NCBI RefSeq assembly: GCF_000264995.1
Contig: NW_006767434.1
Location: 528,902-592,901 of the forward strand
DNA from: Punctularia strigosozonata HHB-11173 SS5
Lineage: Eukaryota > Basidiomycota > Agaricomycetes > Corticiales > Punctulariaceae
Reading direction: 5' to 3'
Length of the DNA stretch: 64,000 nt
Shown: positions 1-12,464 of the stretch, one piece after another
How the letters are laid out: every line of letters starts with the position of its first letter
Position numbering within the stretch: position 1 is the first letter of the stretch
Position numbers and translations under genes: made by a program
The notes under the pieces: generated by a model
The model's database searches: none
The model's input: only the letters and a program-made list of their open reading frames with translations
What the model was told of the DNA's origin: nothing

Positions 1-1968
1 GGGGGGGGAAAGGGGGGAAGGGGGAGAGCGAGCAGGCTCAGTCAACAGCCTTTGGTGCGCGAGCCCTCATGATCATGTATGCCGTTTCCGAACCCTATTC
101 AGTTGAGATACCTTCCCTGGTTACATAGCTCTGGGGGCTAAAGCGGGACCGTTGCGGTGATCTACTTACGTTCGTGAGAGCGGACGGGAGGTATAGCTGC
201 ATTGGCCATAGCATCATGTTGGTGAGCATTCTTGGGTGATTGGCGTTGACTAGATGCATCACAGGTCTCCCCGGGTAGCCTCTCGAGCGCTAGCGTAGGC
301 CCGTCGGTCGATTCTCGTGCATCGCAGCTCAATAATGCGTTCTAGCTGAGCTTCAAAGATCTGAGTTGTAGGCCTAGATGCGGCGCAAAACAATCGGGAT
401 GAAAAATTGGACGCATTCCGGACGCGTAGCTTTTGTAGCTTGTCGTAGCAGCAGTCAAACGTTGAAGCCCGCGGTCGACGTTTGCGCGAGAGAATTCCCA
501 CTCAGCCTTTGGTCTTGCACCAATTGCACCGCTTCCTCGTTCTGCTGCACACGATACATGCGCGATCATCAACTGCGTCCAAGATTGCTATCAAAGCCGC
601 CCATATCAGCCGATACAGCCATCAGCGATTCATCTCCTGGCCAGGCTGCGGCGAAGCGCCTCCTCTATTGCCGTCGGATTATCCGCGCCTTCAGGGTCCA
701 ACACCTGTGCCAGCTCGGACTGAACCAATTCATTGCGCAGTTGGTCACAAGGTCGATCTTTTGCGCGCAACGGGCTGACTCGGATAAGGGATAATTGAAG
801 CCGATGAAGAGTGTATCTAGGTACGCGCAAAGATGGAAGGACATGCGTAGCCTGCCATAAGCCCTTCCCGCACGAGACAGCATGCGCATTCAAGAATCAA
901 AGCCGTCGATGATAGTGGGCAACTATGTGCGTACACCTCGTTTTGTGGCTCGATCGTGTTCAAGGTCATTGAGGAGCGTCTCCGGGTACCATGATCTCGA
1001 AGACAATTTCGATTTCTTCCATGAAGGCAAGATGGTGTCATCCACGAATCTCCTAGGTCATGTTCTGAATTAAAAGGCGATGTCAGCCCGCTATGCCAAC
1101 TCTTGCCGGAGTACCGCATTTGCAACCGTCGACAGGACTTCCGTACGCCACTTTGCAAAGCTGCATCACGCTCACGAAGACTCATACGTGTACGCGACAG
1201 AGTCCTGGCGACTCTTGTGAACTATCACAACCGCCAAGGCCCGACTAGCGGGTCCTCGACGAGCCGACTTTTTATCATGCGACCTGGTTCGTCCATATCT
1301 GAGACCCCTTCAGTCTTGGTTAACCTGGTGGTTCATGTAGAGAAGCGACGAGCTGCATGTCGTATACGGAGCGTCGTGCGAGAAGAGAGAAGCGAGCAAA
1401 TTCTACGCATATGAATTCATCTTCCACTGCCTATAACAGCTCCTCAAGAGGTCAGACACGTTCAGAGTCGGTAGGCACGATCGATATACAAAGAGCGTTC
1501 GATGCTGCGTCCCGCAAAGCTGTCTTGTCCTGCCCTAAACGCGTTGACCCGTCAGGAACGGGAATGGTCCGACGTGCATATCGGAGCGGTCCGGAGGCCA
1601 AGACCGGCACCATCGCCTCCCGTCGTGTCGTTCGTATTGTATTTCTGAAGTCCCTTTGATTTTCCTGTATCTCTGCCCCCGTGTTCGCCTGCGCAGTGGT
1701 TGAGCTTTCTTCGATACGGACTGTCTGACTCACGAAATAAGGTTAAGCGCCGGTGCCTTTGACTCCACTGCACCGACGAAATTGAGCACAGCCACGATGA
1801 CTAACCGGAGCCTGGTGCGGGGTGCCGCAAGTCCGAAGCGCATCTTGAGCTTTTGACCGTCCCCATCCTTCTCCAAAGTCCACCCACCGTGGCCCTCATC
1901 CGCTTCCACCGAGCCCATCGCGCTCTTACACTCCCCCTCTGCAGACACAAACCCCCTTGACTTGTTGT
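1..1968. other. Left-edge stretch with no supported gene
   Basis: Only short open frames on both strands, without recognisable domains or a convincing exon chain. The first 25 bases are G-rich. The right end is presumably promoter and 5' leader of the kinase gene that follows. Confidence 0.5.
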
Positions 1969-4271
1969 ATGCACACCGTATTCCCCGCTTATCACTACTC
2001 TGCAGACTCGAGCGACTCTCCTTATCCGTCATGCGACCCAAATCAGCAGCCCGCGAACCGAGGAGAAGTGGCAGACGTTGCTCGTCCGTCGCTGCCGAGG
2101 CTGGTTACGGTGGAGGAAGACGCGGGAGACGCGGGGGCGCCACTTGATCAAGACCAGATAGCGTCGGAGCTGTTCCTGTCGTCCCCGAGCGCGAGCCACC
2201 TCTTCTCCTCATCTGCGCCGGAGCCGATCGTGCTCTCCCCCGCAGCCTCCCAAGATGCCGATATATCTTCCTCGCCAGCGGCGATGTTCCTAGCTAGCTT
2301 TAGTCCCGTCGTTCAATCTACATCCGCTCCCTCCTTCGCGCCCGACGACGAAGGCCAGGTCGTCGCAGGGTACACGTTGGGGCCCATCATCGCCCGCGGC
2401 GGTTTCTCAGTCATCAGGCGCGCAAGCTCCGCCGCGGGCGGCACCGTCGCCGTCAAGATCGTTCGCCGGTCCGAGATCTCCAAGCAGCCCGACGCCGCGC
2501 TCGTCCGCAAGAAGCTCGAGCGCGAAGCCGAGACGTGGGCCTCGCTCAGCCACGAGCACATTCTCCCGCTCTTCGCGTCCTCTCACACCGCCTTCGCCGA
2601 CTTCTTCGTGATGCCGTACTGCCCCGCCGGCACGCTGTTCGACATCCTCTCGCGCGAAGGACGCCCGGGGCTCCCGCCGGACGACGCGGGCATGCTCTTC
2701 CGCCAGGTCGTCCGCGGCCTGCGCTACCTGCACGAAACCGCCGAGATCGTGCACCGCGACATGAAGCTCGAGAACGTGCTCGTCGACGAGTCGGGTATAT
2801 GCCGTATCGCGGACTTTGGCATGGCGCGCCGCATCGGCGAGGCGGGCGAGGACGAGGAAGACGTCATCGCGAGCTCGCAGTCGATGAGCTTGCCCGCGGC
2901 TACGGCGGCTGCGGCGTCGACGCTGTTGAGGAGGAAGAGCACGCTTGCGCCGCGGGCGCTGCGCGAGCGGATGCAGCAGCATGCCCGGCGGAAGGCGTCC
3001 AACCCGCTCCCGTCTTCCGCTGTACCGCAGGCCCACCAGGCGTACGAGTCGGGCTCGCTGCCGTACGCGGCGCCGGAGCTGCTCATCCCGCACGAACGCG
3101 CGCTCCCGGCCGATCCCGCGCAAGACATATGGGCCCTCGGCGTGATGCTCTACGCCCTTTTGGTCGGTCGACTGCCGTTCATGGACTCCTTCGAACCCCG
3201 GTTGCAGATGAAGATCCTACATGGTACGTGGACTGCCGCAAATGGGACGAGAACGGCGTTCATGTTTCCTTTCTAGGGGTGTACGAGCGCGTGCCGAGCA
3301 TCGGCGCCGAAGCGGAGCGCGTCATCGACGGATGCCTGGAGCGTGACGTCGACGAGCGTTGGACGATCGCGATGGTAGACGACGTCGCGTGGGGCGTCGG
3401 GTGGAACTCCGTCGTCGAGCCGCCCTACGAACCCGAGGCGGAGCGTCGGTCGCGCCACCCCAGTCGCGTGCAGCGCCGGTCGCTCTCCCGGTGTCCCATC
3501 GCGTCCCGTTCGTGCAGCCGCGATCGCCCGCCGTCTCTCAGCCCGGAGCGTCGACGGCGCCGCTCCCCGCCCGACTCGCTCGGTCCAACGTCTCCGAGGC
3601 GCTCCTCGCTTTCTGCGTCACAGGGAGTACTCGCGTCCCCAGTATCGGCCACGGGCATCCTTAGCCCGACCACGTCTCTCTCCTCCACATTCTCGACCTC
3701 TCTGTCCTTATCGGACTCGCAGGAACGGACAGAAGCCCGCCAGCGGTCCGAATCGCGTTCGCCCCTGCCGCCCACGCCGACCGATAGCACGATCCCGCTC
3801 CCATCAGTAGATCGTGGCCGTAAGGGCTTCCGCGGCGAGCTAGGCTCGGTATCCAGTCCGCTCGTTCGCGAACTCGTCCTCGGCATACGCGAGGAAAAAG
3901 AGCCCATCGAAGAGCTCGCCCTCCCCGAAGCAGAGGCTACCGCGGTCCCCGTCGACGTCGAACAGAGCCCCGAACGCGGCCGGCGGCGGCGCCCTACGAA
4001 ACGCGCTGGAACAAGCGTTTCGGTCCCTGCGAGGCAGCCTCGCGGGCGGTCGCACGGTCATGACGCCGCCCCGTGGCTTATGGGAGACAATGCGGGCTGG
4101 AATCCGTCGCCGTCGAGGCCTGCGCCGCCGGTGGAGTGGAACGCGGACGACACGGCCCTGCCGACGCCGAAGCTTTCGGGCGCCAAGGGCGCGTTGAGAA
4201 GCAAGAGCGTCGGCTTCGAGCTTCGGAGAGCCCCTCTGCGTCGCGAATCGGACACTGTTCATGGTCTCTAG
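1969..4271 (+). CDS. Serine/threonine protein kinase, CAMK-like, with long Ser/Arg/Pro-rich tail
   Basis: Two exons (1969-3223 and 3277-4271) joined across a GTACGT...CTAG intron give 749 codons. After about 130 low-complexity residues comes a full kinase domain: glycine loop ARGGFSV (around residue 140), VAVKIV lysine, HRDMKLENV catalytic loop (around 260), DFG (around 281) and PYAAPELL (around 366). The stretch between DFG and APE is about 85 residues, roughly three times the usual length, and carries a basic Ser/Ala-rich insert. The domain closes with WALGVMLYALLVGRLPF and a DERW motif just after the intron. The 300-residue tail is Ser/Arg/Pro-rich and probably disordered. The first in-frame ATG, at 1969, was taken as start. 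Active-site residues look complete, so it should phosphorylate Ser/Thr; substrate and pathway cannot be told. CAMK-like is my reading of the C-lobe. Confidence 0.88.
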
Positions 4272-5281
4272 GAACCCTCATTCAACCAACCTCTCGCCCA
4301 CCTCTCTTTTACTCGGGTCCCCGAACGTCGAAAGATACGTAAATATCACGATGATCTGTTCGTGTTGTGGATATCCCCCCACGTCGTAAGGACGTCATGC
4401 ACATATGAATCACTTGTACGCTTTTCTTCACGGGTTTATGTGTAGTGCATATGTTACGTTGCTGTATATCGTCCGTGTTCGATATACCCCCTTCTCCCTC
4501 CTATCTCTCGCAAATTAGCTTGTACATTAGCACAGCAATCCTAGCTTCCTCAGATATCGATGGCAATGCCTTGGGATGTTGCATTAAGTAATGTAGCCCG
4601 ACGGATGGCATCCATTGAGTCCAGCTCGACTCGCCCGCCCCCCAGATCACGGTCTTCGACTGGGGCCCACGTTTACCCCTGGAGGGCTCGACAATCCACC
4701 GCCTGTGGGGTTGTCCCTTAATAAGCCATACACGCGTAGGCAGCAAACCACGTTTTTTGCCGCCAAAAAAGGTAATGGCAAGACGGCGAAGCTCGTCAAC
4801 CAGGCTGCGCTGACGGCCATCTCCACCGACTTCTGCTTCACCGGAGTCTTCGCGCTGCCCAAACCCGCCGTCGCAGAACAACTTGGGAATCGGTCAACGT
4901 TTGTCTGGACGACTCGGGACATCGCGGCGGGCGCGATAGCGGCGAGCGGGGCCTCGGGAGGCATCTATGGGAAGGTCGCCGGTGGTGGAGAGTGTTGCGT
5001 TTGTCTCGTTGACGCCGGACGCGTTCGCCCCCCAGTTTGGCGTCAGATACGTTGTTCTGCAGAGCGCTACAGACTGCGGTTGTCGTGTAAGCCGGACTGC
5101 ATGCACCGGGAGCTGAAAGCGATCTCCTACGTGGCTCGGATATTGCCGGATGATGATAATGATGTGTATGCCTGGAACTCACATATGCCATGATATGGTC
5201 AAATCGATCGCTTATGAGCAATGGGCACGAAGATACGACCATGATGTCTATTGCTCGACGTATCGGCTAACCGGTGCCGCA
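4272..5281. other. Spacer between kinase and HIS1 with one unassigned open frame
   Basis: 3' flanks of the convergent kinase and HIS1 genes. The plus strand has an open frame at about 4630-5193 rich in Ala/Gly/Thr but lacking an early ATG; the minus strand has an ATG-started frame at 4964-4647. Neither resembles a family I know and they overlap each other, so no gene is called. Confidence 0.35.
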
Positions 5282-6627
5282 TTATATCCTACAGTTGTCG
5301 AGGTTGAAGATCATGATGTCTTCGGCGCCGACGTCCATTAGCTCGTCCATCACTTTCGCCACCTTGCTCTTTTCCACCATGCTGAAGTCGCATGAGCACG
5401 ATGCTTGCACCGTGATAGGAGAACAATTGAGGGCATACCTGCTGACAGCAACCCATCCCTCGTCCTCCAACGGCGAGATCGTCGGCGCTCTCCGCCCCGG
5501 AGTGATCAATCTCGCGGCTGATATCCTGTCACGCGCGATGTTGTACTATAAAGTGACGACGGTCAGTTGTGTCTGCTTCATGCCCTACAGATACTGGCAC
5601 GTACTTCGCAAATGACATATCTTGAAGCGGCAACGACACCCGCTATGCGCCTCGTGATGAGGTCGATTATGGGCGCGTGGTTGGGGGACTTGGAGTTTGT
5701 TGACTTGATCAAGACTGCCTCGCTTTCGAGAAGGGTTCCTATAGCGTGCAAACCGGCTGCGCGCATGGTGTCGCCAGACTCTGGAAGTTCGATGAGTGGA
5801 GAGCTCAGGATAATGGTATTGTTGACCCACCAACAAGATCGACTATGGGAACGGCAATCAGTAAAGCTACGTGCGGACATTTTCCCCGAGACTCACCGAT
5901 ACCGTCCGCAAGCCCTAACGAGCAAGCGGCCTCCACACTCCCGCCGACGTACTCAATGATCGTACCCTCACCCTCCTTCTTGCCAACTCGCTGATCCACC
6001 TCCTTGAAATACTGGCCCGCGAGGACTTCAAAGCTCGTGACGATCCTCTTCCCGCTTAGACTCTCGATTGTCTGGTACGGTCCGCTCTCGGGAACCTGTA
6101 CTTGCAGAGCGCACTTGCCGAAGTTGAGGCGAAGGACCTCCGTAACGTGGGCTTGCATCTCGGCCTCCAGAATGACGTCGTGCCCGGTTATGCCAAGGTC
6201 AACGTTACCCTTGCCGACGAAGGAGGGGATGTCGGATGCAGGAAGGAACACCCTAACCAGAGGCGCGGTTCAGACATTACGACGTGTGGGGAGTGATGAT
6301 CGCACGTACAGAGCTATTGGGTGGTTCTTGACCAAGCATACATCTAACCTCGCGTGTCTGCGGAACTGAATGTCGGCTCCTGTATCGAGCTTAGGCTCGC
6401 CGAGACACTGAAACTTGTAATGGAGACCTGCCTACGAGAAGTTCCAGGCATTTTTCATGCAATCGACCTATAGGCAGTCGTCAGACTAAGTCGCCATGGA
6501 ATTCGAGCACACGAACGTTCCTTTCTTAGGGATAGCGAAAAGTAACCGTCCATCGAGAGCGTCGGCATCTATCGTTCATTTCGTTATTTTCGCGCTTCCC
6601 TCGAGCAATCTGCATGAACGCACTCAT
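5282..6627 (-). CDS. HIS1: ATP phosphoribosyltransferase (histidine biosynthesis step 1)
   Basis: Condenses ATP with PRPP, the first committed and feedback-inhibited step of histidine synthesis. Exons in order give LLFAIPKKG, RLHEKCLELL, GADIQFRRHARLDVCLV, then NVDLGITGHDV, VGGSVEAACSLGLADGIVDL, ESGDTMRAAGLHAI and the regulatory C-terminus TPGRRAPTISPLEDEGWVAVS...MVEKSKVAKVMDEL. Total is about 302 residues, matching the fungal enzyme. Eight introns are needed. The start is inferred to be a 4-nt exon, ATGA at 6627-6624, spliced through GTGCGT...GATAG to read MNADALDGRLL; no other in-frame ATG exists. The junction after KKG needs a GA donor and the one after LELLV a GC donor; the others are GT-AG. 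Those two could be rare splice sites or base errors. It lies head-to-tail downstream of AFG2. Confidence 0.9.
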
Positions 6628-7121
6628 CGCGATGTCTTTTTTGTGGTTAGTCGGACGCGAGTCTCCTCTTTCGACCGTTACCGGCGACAGTGACTATGAG
6701 AGCGAGGTCGAGGACCAATCGAGTCAAGGGTAAATCCATGGCAAAGAGGTAAAAGCAGCAGATCGGCAAATCCGATCAAGTCCGACCCTAAACTGGGGAG
6801 CCCCATTCTACAGCTTGACTCTCAGCACACTATTTAAACCTCATCGGCTATAGGGAACAGGACACATTCCGACATGTAAATCCCTTTCTGCTGGTGAGAG
6901 GTGCACACTCTTGCTGGCTGGAGTTCCATACGTGGAAGTACCATAGTCGTTTTATAGTTGCTGTGAGCGTCGTTGGGATGGCATCTGGATCTGCGGCGGG
7001 TCATGAAATAGAGTTATGGATCTTGTCCTCATTACATTACCGAGCACCCCGTGTATATATATGGTCAAATATAAGGCAGACGTATGTACTCAGCGAAGGG
7101 GGCCATGGGGTGGCCGGCATC
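6628..7121. other. Spacer between AFG2 and HIS1
   Basis: About 490 bp holding the AFG2 3' flank and HIS1 promoter. No TATA element or other site is clear enough to call. Confidence 0.4.
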
Positions 7122-10100
7122 CTAGAGCAACGTTCCCCATCTCTCGTATTTTTGCACTATATCGGGTGTGATCTGTCTCCTCGACGCCTGGGCGGCTGCG
7201 AGAAATGCTCTGAAAGGAACCTAAAAGCCCGACATCACTGTCAGCGGCTGTCCTATTATAAACGGGATCAGGGCACCGACATATGGAGCTTCAATGTTCT
7301 CTTTCATCGTCATAAGCGCGGCTTCTTGACAGAGCGCGACGAGCTCGGCGCCGGAACAACCATCGGTCTGGATAGAACGTTGTTAAATGGGTTCACGCTT
7401 GAGGCAAAATCTAACTCACAGCGGCTGCCAACTCGGAAAGTCGGTCCAAGACGTCGGGACCAACACTCATGTTTCGCATACGAATACGGAGGATCTCTTC
7501 GCGCCCATTTCTATCAGGTGGTCCAACATAGATGAGGCGGTCCAAACGTCCGGGGCGCATGAGCGCAGAATCCTGCATTAGGCTGTTCTCAGGATCGTTT
7601 GGAACAGGGAGATCCGCACTTCGCTTACGATAGCGTCAGGCAGATTCGTTGCAGCGACGACGGTCACGCCCAAACCCATCTCTTGTACGCCATCCATTTC
7701 CGTCAGCAAGGAGGTGAGGACGCCTTCGGTCACTGAAGATGTGTTGGTTGATCGCGATGTCGCTAAGGCATCGATCTCATCCTGTACGCCAGCATTTAGT
7801 ATGCGAAGGCCCTAGATCGGTGGAAGTGCGTACGAAAAAGAGGATGCAAGGCGCTACGCCCCTCGCTTTGCGGAATATTTCCCTGACAGATCGTTCGGAT
7901 TCGCCGACGAATTTGTTCAGAAGCTGTGAAGAAGACAAGGTTTAGGAGCCAATCGAGTTCGCCTATCAAGGGAGCATACTTCAGGTCCCTTGACAGAAAC
8001 GAAGTTAACGCCGCTTTCGCAAGCGAGGGCCCTGACCAGCATCGTCTTGCTACATCCAGGCGGGCCATAAAGCAGGACACCTCGAGGCGCACGGACGCCC
8101 AACCGCACGAAAGCATCTGCGACAAGCGAATGAGCCGCGTACACCGCGGGAACAGCGTTTTACTCACCCGGATGCTGTAAGGGCCACTCGACACACTCGC
8201 GTAGCTTTTGGACGACATCCGAAAGCCCGCCAATGTCACTATAGCGGACTGGAGTCTCTGTCCCGGGGAGGTACAACGACCGCAGCGCTGACGGGCGTAC
8301 GCTTGGCAGAGCCAGCAGGAGGTCCGCCTGCGTGAGAGAAGGCTTATCACTGTCCGGTGGAGGATACTCCGTATCATTCCCATGAAAGTTGGGTATGCGG
8401 GATGCATCTTCCGTAACCGGAAGCGTATCCGGGGTAGCTGGAGTGGGAGGTAGTGATTTGGACTCCTGCCCACCAGGTGCATCTGGCAGTGGCCGAAGGG
8501 GATAGTTCGATGACGGCTGAGATGATAGCCATCGTTTGATGGCGCGTGTACCTGCCTCTCGTACGACCGCGGCGAGGTCCGCGCCGACATACCCATGCGC
8601 GCGCGCTGCTACGGATTTCAGGTCCGTCTGCGAGATGGAATGAGGTGTGCGGGAGAGGAGAACGTTGAGGATGGAAAGCCGGGCAGTGGCGTCTGGTATA
8701 CCTACGCACACCATATCAGCTGAGCTTCCACGACTGTACATTGGTCTTACCGATCTCAATCTCCCGGTCAAAACGCCCAGGCCGGCGTAAAGCGGGATCA
8801 ATGGCGTTAGGTCTGTTCGTAGTGGCGACGACGACCACCCTGCTCATTGTCGCGTTGTCTCCGACAGTTCCCGCATCCGTCCCTTCGTTATCTACCTCGA
8901 AGCCGTCCATGATAGTCAGAAGTGTCGCCACAACGCGCTTTTCCACCTCTCCCCCGCTACTGTCCTCCCTTCGAGGACAGAGGGCATCAATCTCGTCCAA
9001 AACGACGATGCAAGGGCTCTACACGGAAGAATGAAGACGCGTAATCGCAGCGAAGAACGGTGAATGACAAACCTGCTCCCTCGCCTCTTCGAAGACGCCA
9101 CGAAGCCTGGCCTCCGTTTCACCATGGTATGCCGACGACAGTTCGGGACCGTTGATGATGATCACCGAGGACCGGGTAGACGCAGCAATGGCACGTGCTA
9201 GATGGGTCTTGCCCGTTCCGGGAGGCCCATGTAGTAAGATGCCGCGAGGTGGCTTAAGCCCTGGTTAGGGTGTAAGCTGGAGTTGACTGTCGAGGAGGTA
9301 GTTTAGTCACACCAAAATGCCTGAAGAGTTCAGGACGCGTCAAAGGGATCTCCAACAGATCTCTAATCTGAGCTATCTGCTTGTCGAGCCCTCCAACGGT
9401 GTTGTAGGCAGTTTCTAACGGCGCAGGGATTGGCCATGGAGTGCCGAGTGATGATGGTGCCTCTGAGCCTACGGAGCGACCACCTTGCGACACAAGTGAT
9501 CCCGGCAAGCGCGAAAATTGTGCCTGCCCGTTGACAGCAACGTCTGGCGCCGTCGAGGGGGCATACTGGGAGATCACAGATACCTGGCGGGACACCCCAG
9601 TATGTGTTAGCGAACTCAGCGCGCGAGTCGGCGTATCTTCTATTACGACAGTCGTGTCCCATCCGACTGTCCATATCTGACCTGGTAGTTCTGGAACCAC
9701 GGATAGGTGTCGGAATTCTGCGACCAGCCCGGATTCCTCGACGGGATGGGATATCCTAGGTGACACAAGAGGTTCGGACCTGGTTCGAGTGCTCGACGGG
9801 CCGGTAGGCCTAGGATTGGTGGAGATCGAGCTGATAATGAAGGAACGGGGAACGCCTTCGTATGTTGCGACGAGAACCTGACTGGTGGTCACATATTTCA
9901 AGTCGACTGCTCGGGAGTCAGATTGTCGTTGGGCTTTGATTTCCGGAGGACTGACCGAGTAGTTCCCTCAACAATAGTGCAAGCCACTCTCGTCTCCTTC
10001 CTTGGTCCGCCTTCGCACCTCTCGCGCGTGTTCGTACTCCCTCGGCAAAGGAAAGGCCATCCGCCGGTGGTTGTGACCCTGATGCTGGGGATGGAACCTC

Positions 10101-10610
10101 TTTCAGGCTAACATAAAACGCCTCCCGTATGGATTGAGCATTCGGAAGGCCGTATGGAATTTGCTTTCCGGAGAGTGGCACAATACGCGCTGTGGAGCTC
10201 TCGCTGAGCTTCGCTGTCTGAATCATGGTAGAAGATGCCTCGATTTCTACCAGGATGGGGCAATGGATAAGGGTGCTGCCTAGAGACGGACTGAAGTCCT
10301 TATGCTCACCGGTAGGAGAGATCTCCATGGACGGCCATACTACTCCCACAGCAAACGGCTGTGAACGCGATCGACCCATACTTGAGTGTCTTCCGTTCAC
10401 TCATGACGTCGTAGATGTAGATGTTCGTACTTTGCTCTCCTGCGCCTCGTTTTTGGTGCCAAGAAGCGCGACGACATCGCCGGCGTACAGTTTCGCTGCA
10501 CTAAGTACTTCGGCGTGCACAGTTATTCTCCTCACAGCTCGGGGGTCCGCATCCAGAGGCCCGCTGAGCTTCACAACGAATGCACGTCCGTGTATTGTGC
10601 TGGTAGCCAT
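7122..10610 (-). CDS. AFG2: Type II AAA+ ATPase, Afg2/Drg1 family (60S ribosome maturation)
   Basis: Twelve exons, all with sensible GT-AG junctions, make a full-length two-ring AAA+ protein. The N-domain begins [13 protein letters not shown] (ATG at 10610) and contains [13 protein letters not shown]1 has Walker [10 protein letters not shown], Walker B IVVLDEID and sensor [21 protein letters not shown]2 has the Walker A variant YGPPGCSKT, which is normal for this family, Walker B ILFFDEID split by an intron, RPGRLDR, and the ending [16 protein letters not shown] then [15 protein letters not shown]. In yeast the protein works in the cytoplasm, stripping shuttling factors such as Rlp24 from pre-60S particles; I infer the same here. 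A Ser/Pro/Thr-rich linker separates the two conserved blocks of D2. No broken motif was seen. HIS1 follows on the same strand about 500 bp away. Confidence 0.93.
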
Positions 10611-11325
10611 GATGCCAGCGCCGCGTTTGTTGCGCCGGAGGACCGATCGCCTCAAGTATGGGAGGAGGAAGAAATAGTGAGCTTGATTACGGCGGTGAAA
10701 ACAAGATACGGGCTCTCAATCGACAGGAGTGGGCCCAGCGCCAAAACATTCAATGTTCATCACATGTTACACTGGATGGCCCTCAGAACCGGAAAACTCC
10801 GACTGTGTGTGGTATCATCGCACAGCTCGCCATGGGGCGAAGCTGTCGACCTCCTGCGACCTCCAGACAATACCCTAGGAGTAGGTCTCTCACACTCGCA
10901 CTCCGATCACCGGAATCTACCATATGCCTGGAACATCGAAAATGTATTCATTCGTTCCTGGTGTGCGGTGCTGCAGGATCATATGTTTTGTAGGACTCTT
11001 GACGGGCGTGCTCCGACGGTCTCTCAGGAGTCACTCGTGGCCTCTATGTTGCGGAGGCTTCATGCTGTGCCTGCCGCCACCCGCCGCCTCAGTTTCCCAG
11101 CCCTCATCTGCCTATTGCTGTAGCCGCTTGTCTGCATATGTTTGATCTATGCGGCCACCGGCCACACTCGACATACAGGCCATGGTGACTTCTTCGACAC
11201 GGTCACATGGCAACATCGTGATTGTACAGCACTCCCAGCGTTCGGTATATGAACGCGCACCTTGCGCAAGGATCTCCAATATACTCCATTTTCTGCTCCT
11301 CCGAGGACGCAAGGTCCCAGCTTTA
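10611..11325. other. Divergent spacer between AFG2 and the membrane-protein array
   Basis: About 715 bp between two divergently transcribed genes. Several short frames exist but none shows a domain or exon chain. Confidence 0.4.
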
Positions 11326-12464
11326 ATGCCTCCCTCTCAAGAACTCAACATACTCGCGGATGCATACGCCGAATATTCAGAGCAGGAAACCGGCTCGCGC
11401 TTCTGGCTTTTCCCCCGCAAAGGCGGCGGCGGACGAGGTGGTGGCGGCGGCAAAGGAGGAAGCTCGAAGGGCGGCGGTGGCAAGGGCGCCAAGGGCCGTG
11501 CCTCAGGGTCCGCATCTGGAACCGGCAAAGTCTCGCCGTCCAAGTTGAATACTGGCCGTGCTGTATCGGCGGCGGCCTCGTCTACGAGCAAGGGTGGCGG
11601 TAAGAAGTTCAAGCTCGGGAAGACGTCTGCATTCCCTGGGCGGCAGGCGGGAGGTGGAACTAGGGTAAGCTTTCTGATACTTGATGCGTTGGGACTATTT
11701 GGACCGATGTTGTCTTTCGCAGAAAGAGATCTATGGTACCTGGGTATACGGGAGTGGCTACCCCTATGGTCACCCTGGGTCCTTCGTCTCCGGGCGCCCG
11801 TTCCCATACGTTTTCTGGCCTGTACCTATCGAGGATGGCTATGTCGGCGCCGATGAAGTGAGCATTCAATTGCTTTACTTTTGTGCTCCTGCTGACAGCC
11901 GATGTTTCATCATAGTACGCGCATCACAGCGGTACGGTCCGTCCAGGTGGAAACTTGACGACGGTGCCGATCAGGTCCAACATATCCACGACGCTCGAGA
12001 CGTTCCGCATCGTCGGCGATAACACCTCCGTCACCTCAGTCCTCGCCGACCTCATGAAGACGTGCGGCGTCGTCAACTCGACCGATTCCTTATCCGTCTT
12101 CAACGCCTCCGTCCCTCTCCAGAACATCCCAAAACCGGAGCAGATTGTGCAATGGTACCGAGCCTCTACCTTTGGACTCTCTCTCGACGGATACAACAAC
12201 ACCGCCGCACTGCCGTCGAATGCCCCGGCGAACAACGCCTCAAACTGGACGGTCACGGCGCAGACTCCTCTTCCCGCAATCAACATGACGTTTTTGGCAT
12301 GCCTGAACACTACAATTGCGGCAACGCTCCCGCTCGTCGCTGCGGAGAACGTGCGCTGGATCGACCGATTTGGTGGCATCGCGGGCTTTGTCGACATGGT
12401 GATTTGGGGCTTTTCGGCCCTCTTTACCATAGTGGTGTGGATATGCAGTTGCGTGTGTTCGTGA
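11326..12464 (+). CDS. Unrecognised single-pass membrane protein, tandem copy 1
   Basis: I do not recognise the family. Three exons (11326-11664, 11723-11857, 11916-12464) encode 340 residues. After a start resembling MPPSQELNILADAYAEYSEQ comes FWLFPRK, then a Gly/Lys/Ser-rich low-complexity part, then KKFKLGKTSAFPGRQAGGGTR. Exon 2 gives YGSGYPYGHPGSFVSGRPF and FWPVPIEDGYVGADE. Exon 3 is a folded-looking domain with CGVVNSTDSLSVFNASVPL, EQIVQWYRASTFGLSLDGY, several N-X-S/T sites and two cysteines. One hydrophobic helix near the C-terminus (MVIWGFSALFTIVVWICSC) leaves a very short tail. There is no N-terminal signal peptide. The next gene is a close paralog with identical exon 2 and exon 3 lengths, and a third, decayed copy follows. 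Function unknown; a tail-anchored surface or endomembrane protein is an inference. Confidence 0.82.

Noticed and set aside
2407-3123. Long antisense open frame (238 codons) in the kinase gene
   Set aside because: Arg/Val/Ala-rich mirror of the GC-rich kinase exon; no domain of its own.
4630-5193. Ala/Gly-rich open frame after the kinase gene
   Set aside because: No early ATG, overlaps another frame on the opposite strand, no family resemblance.
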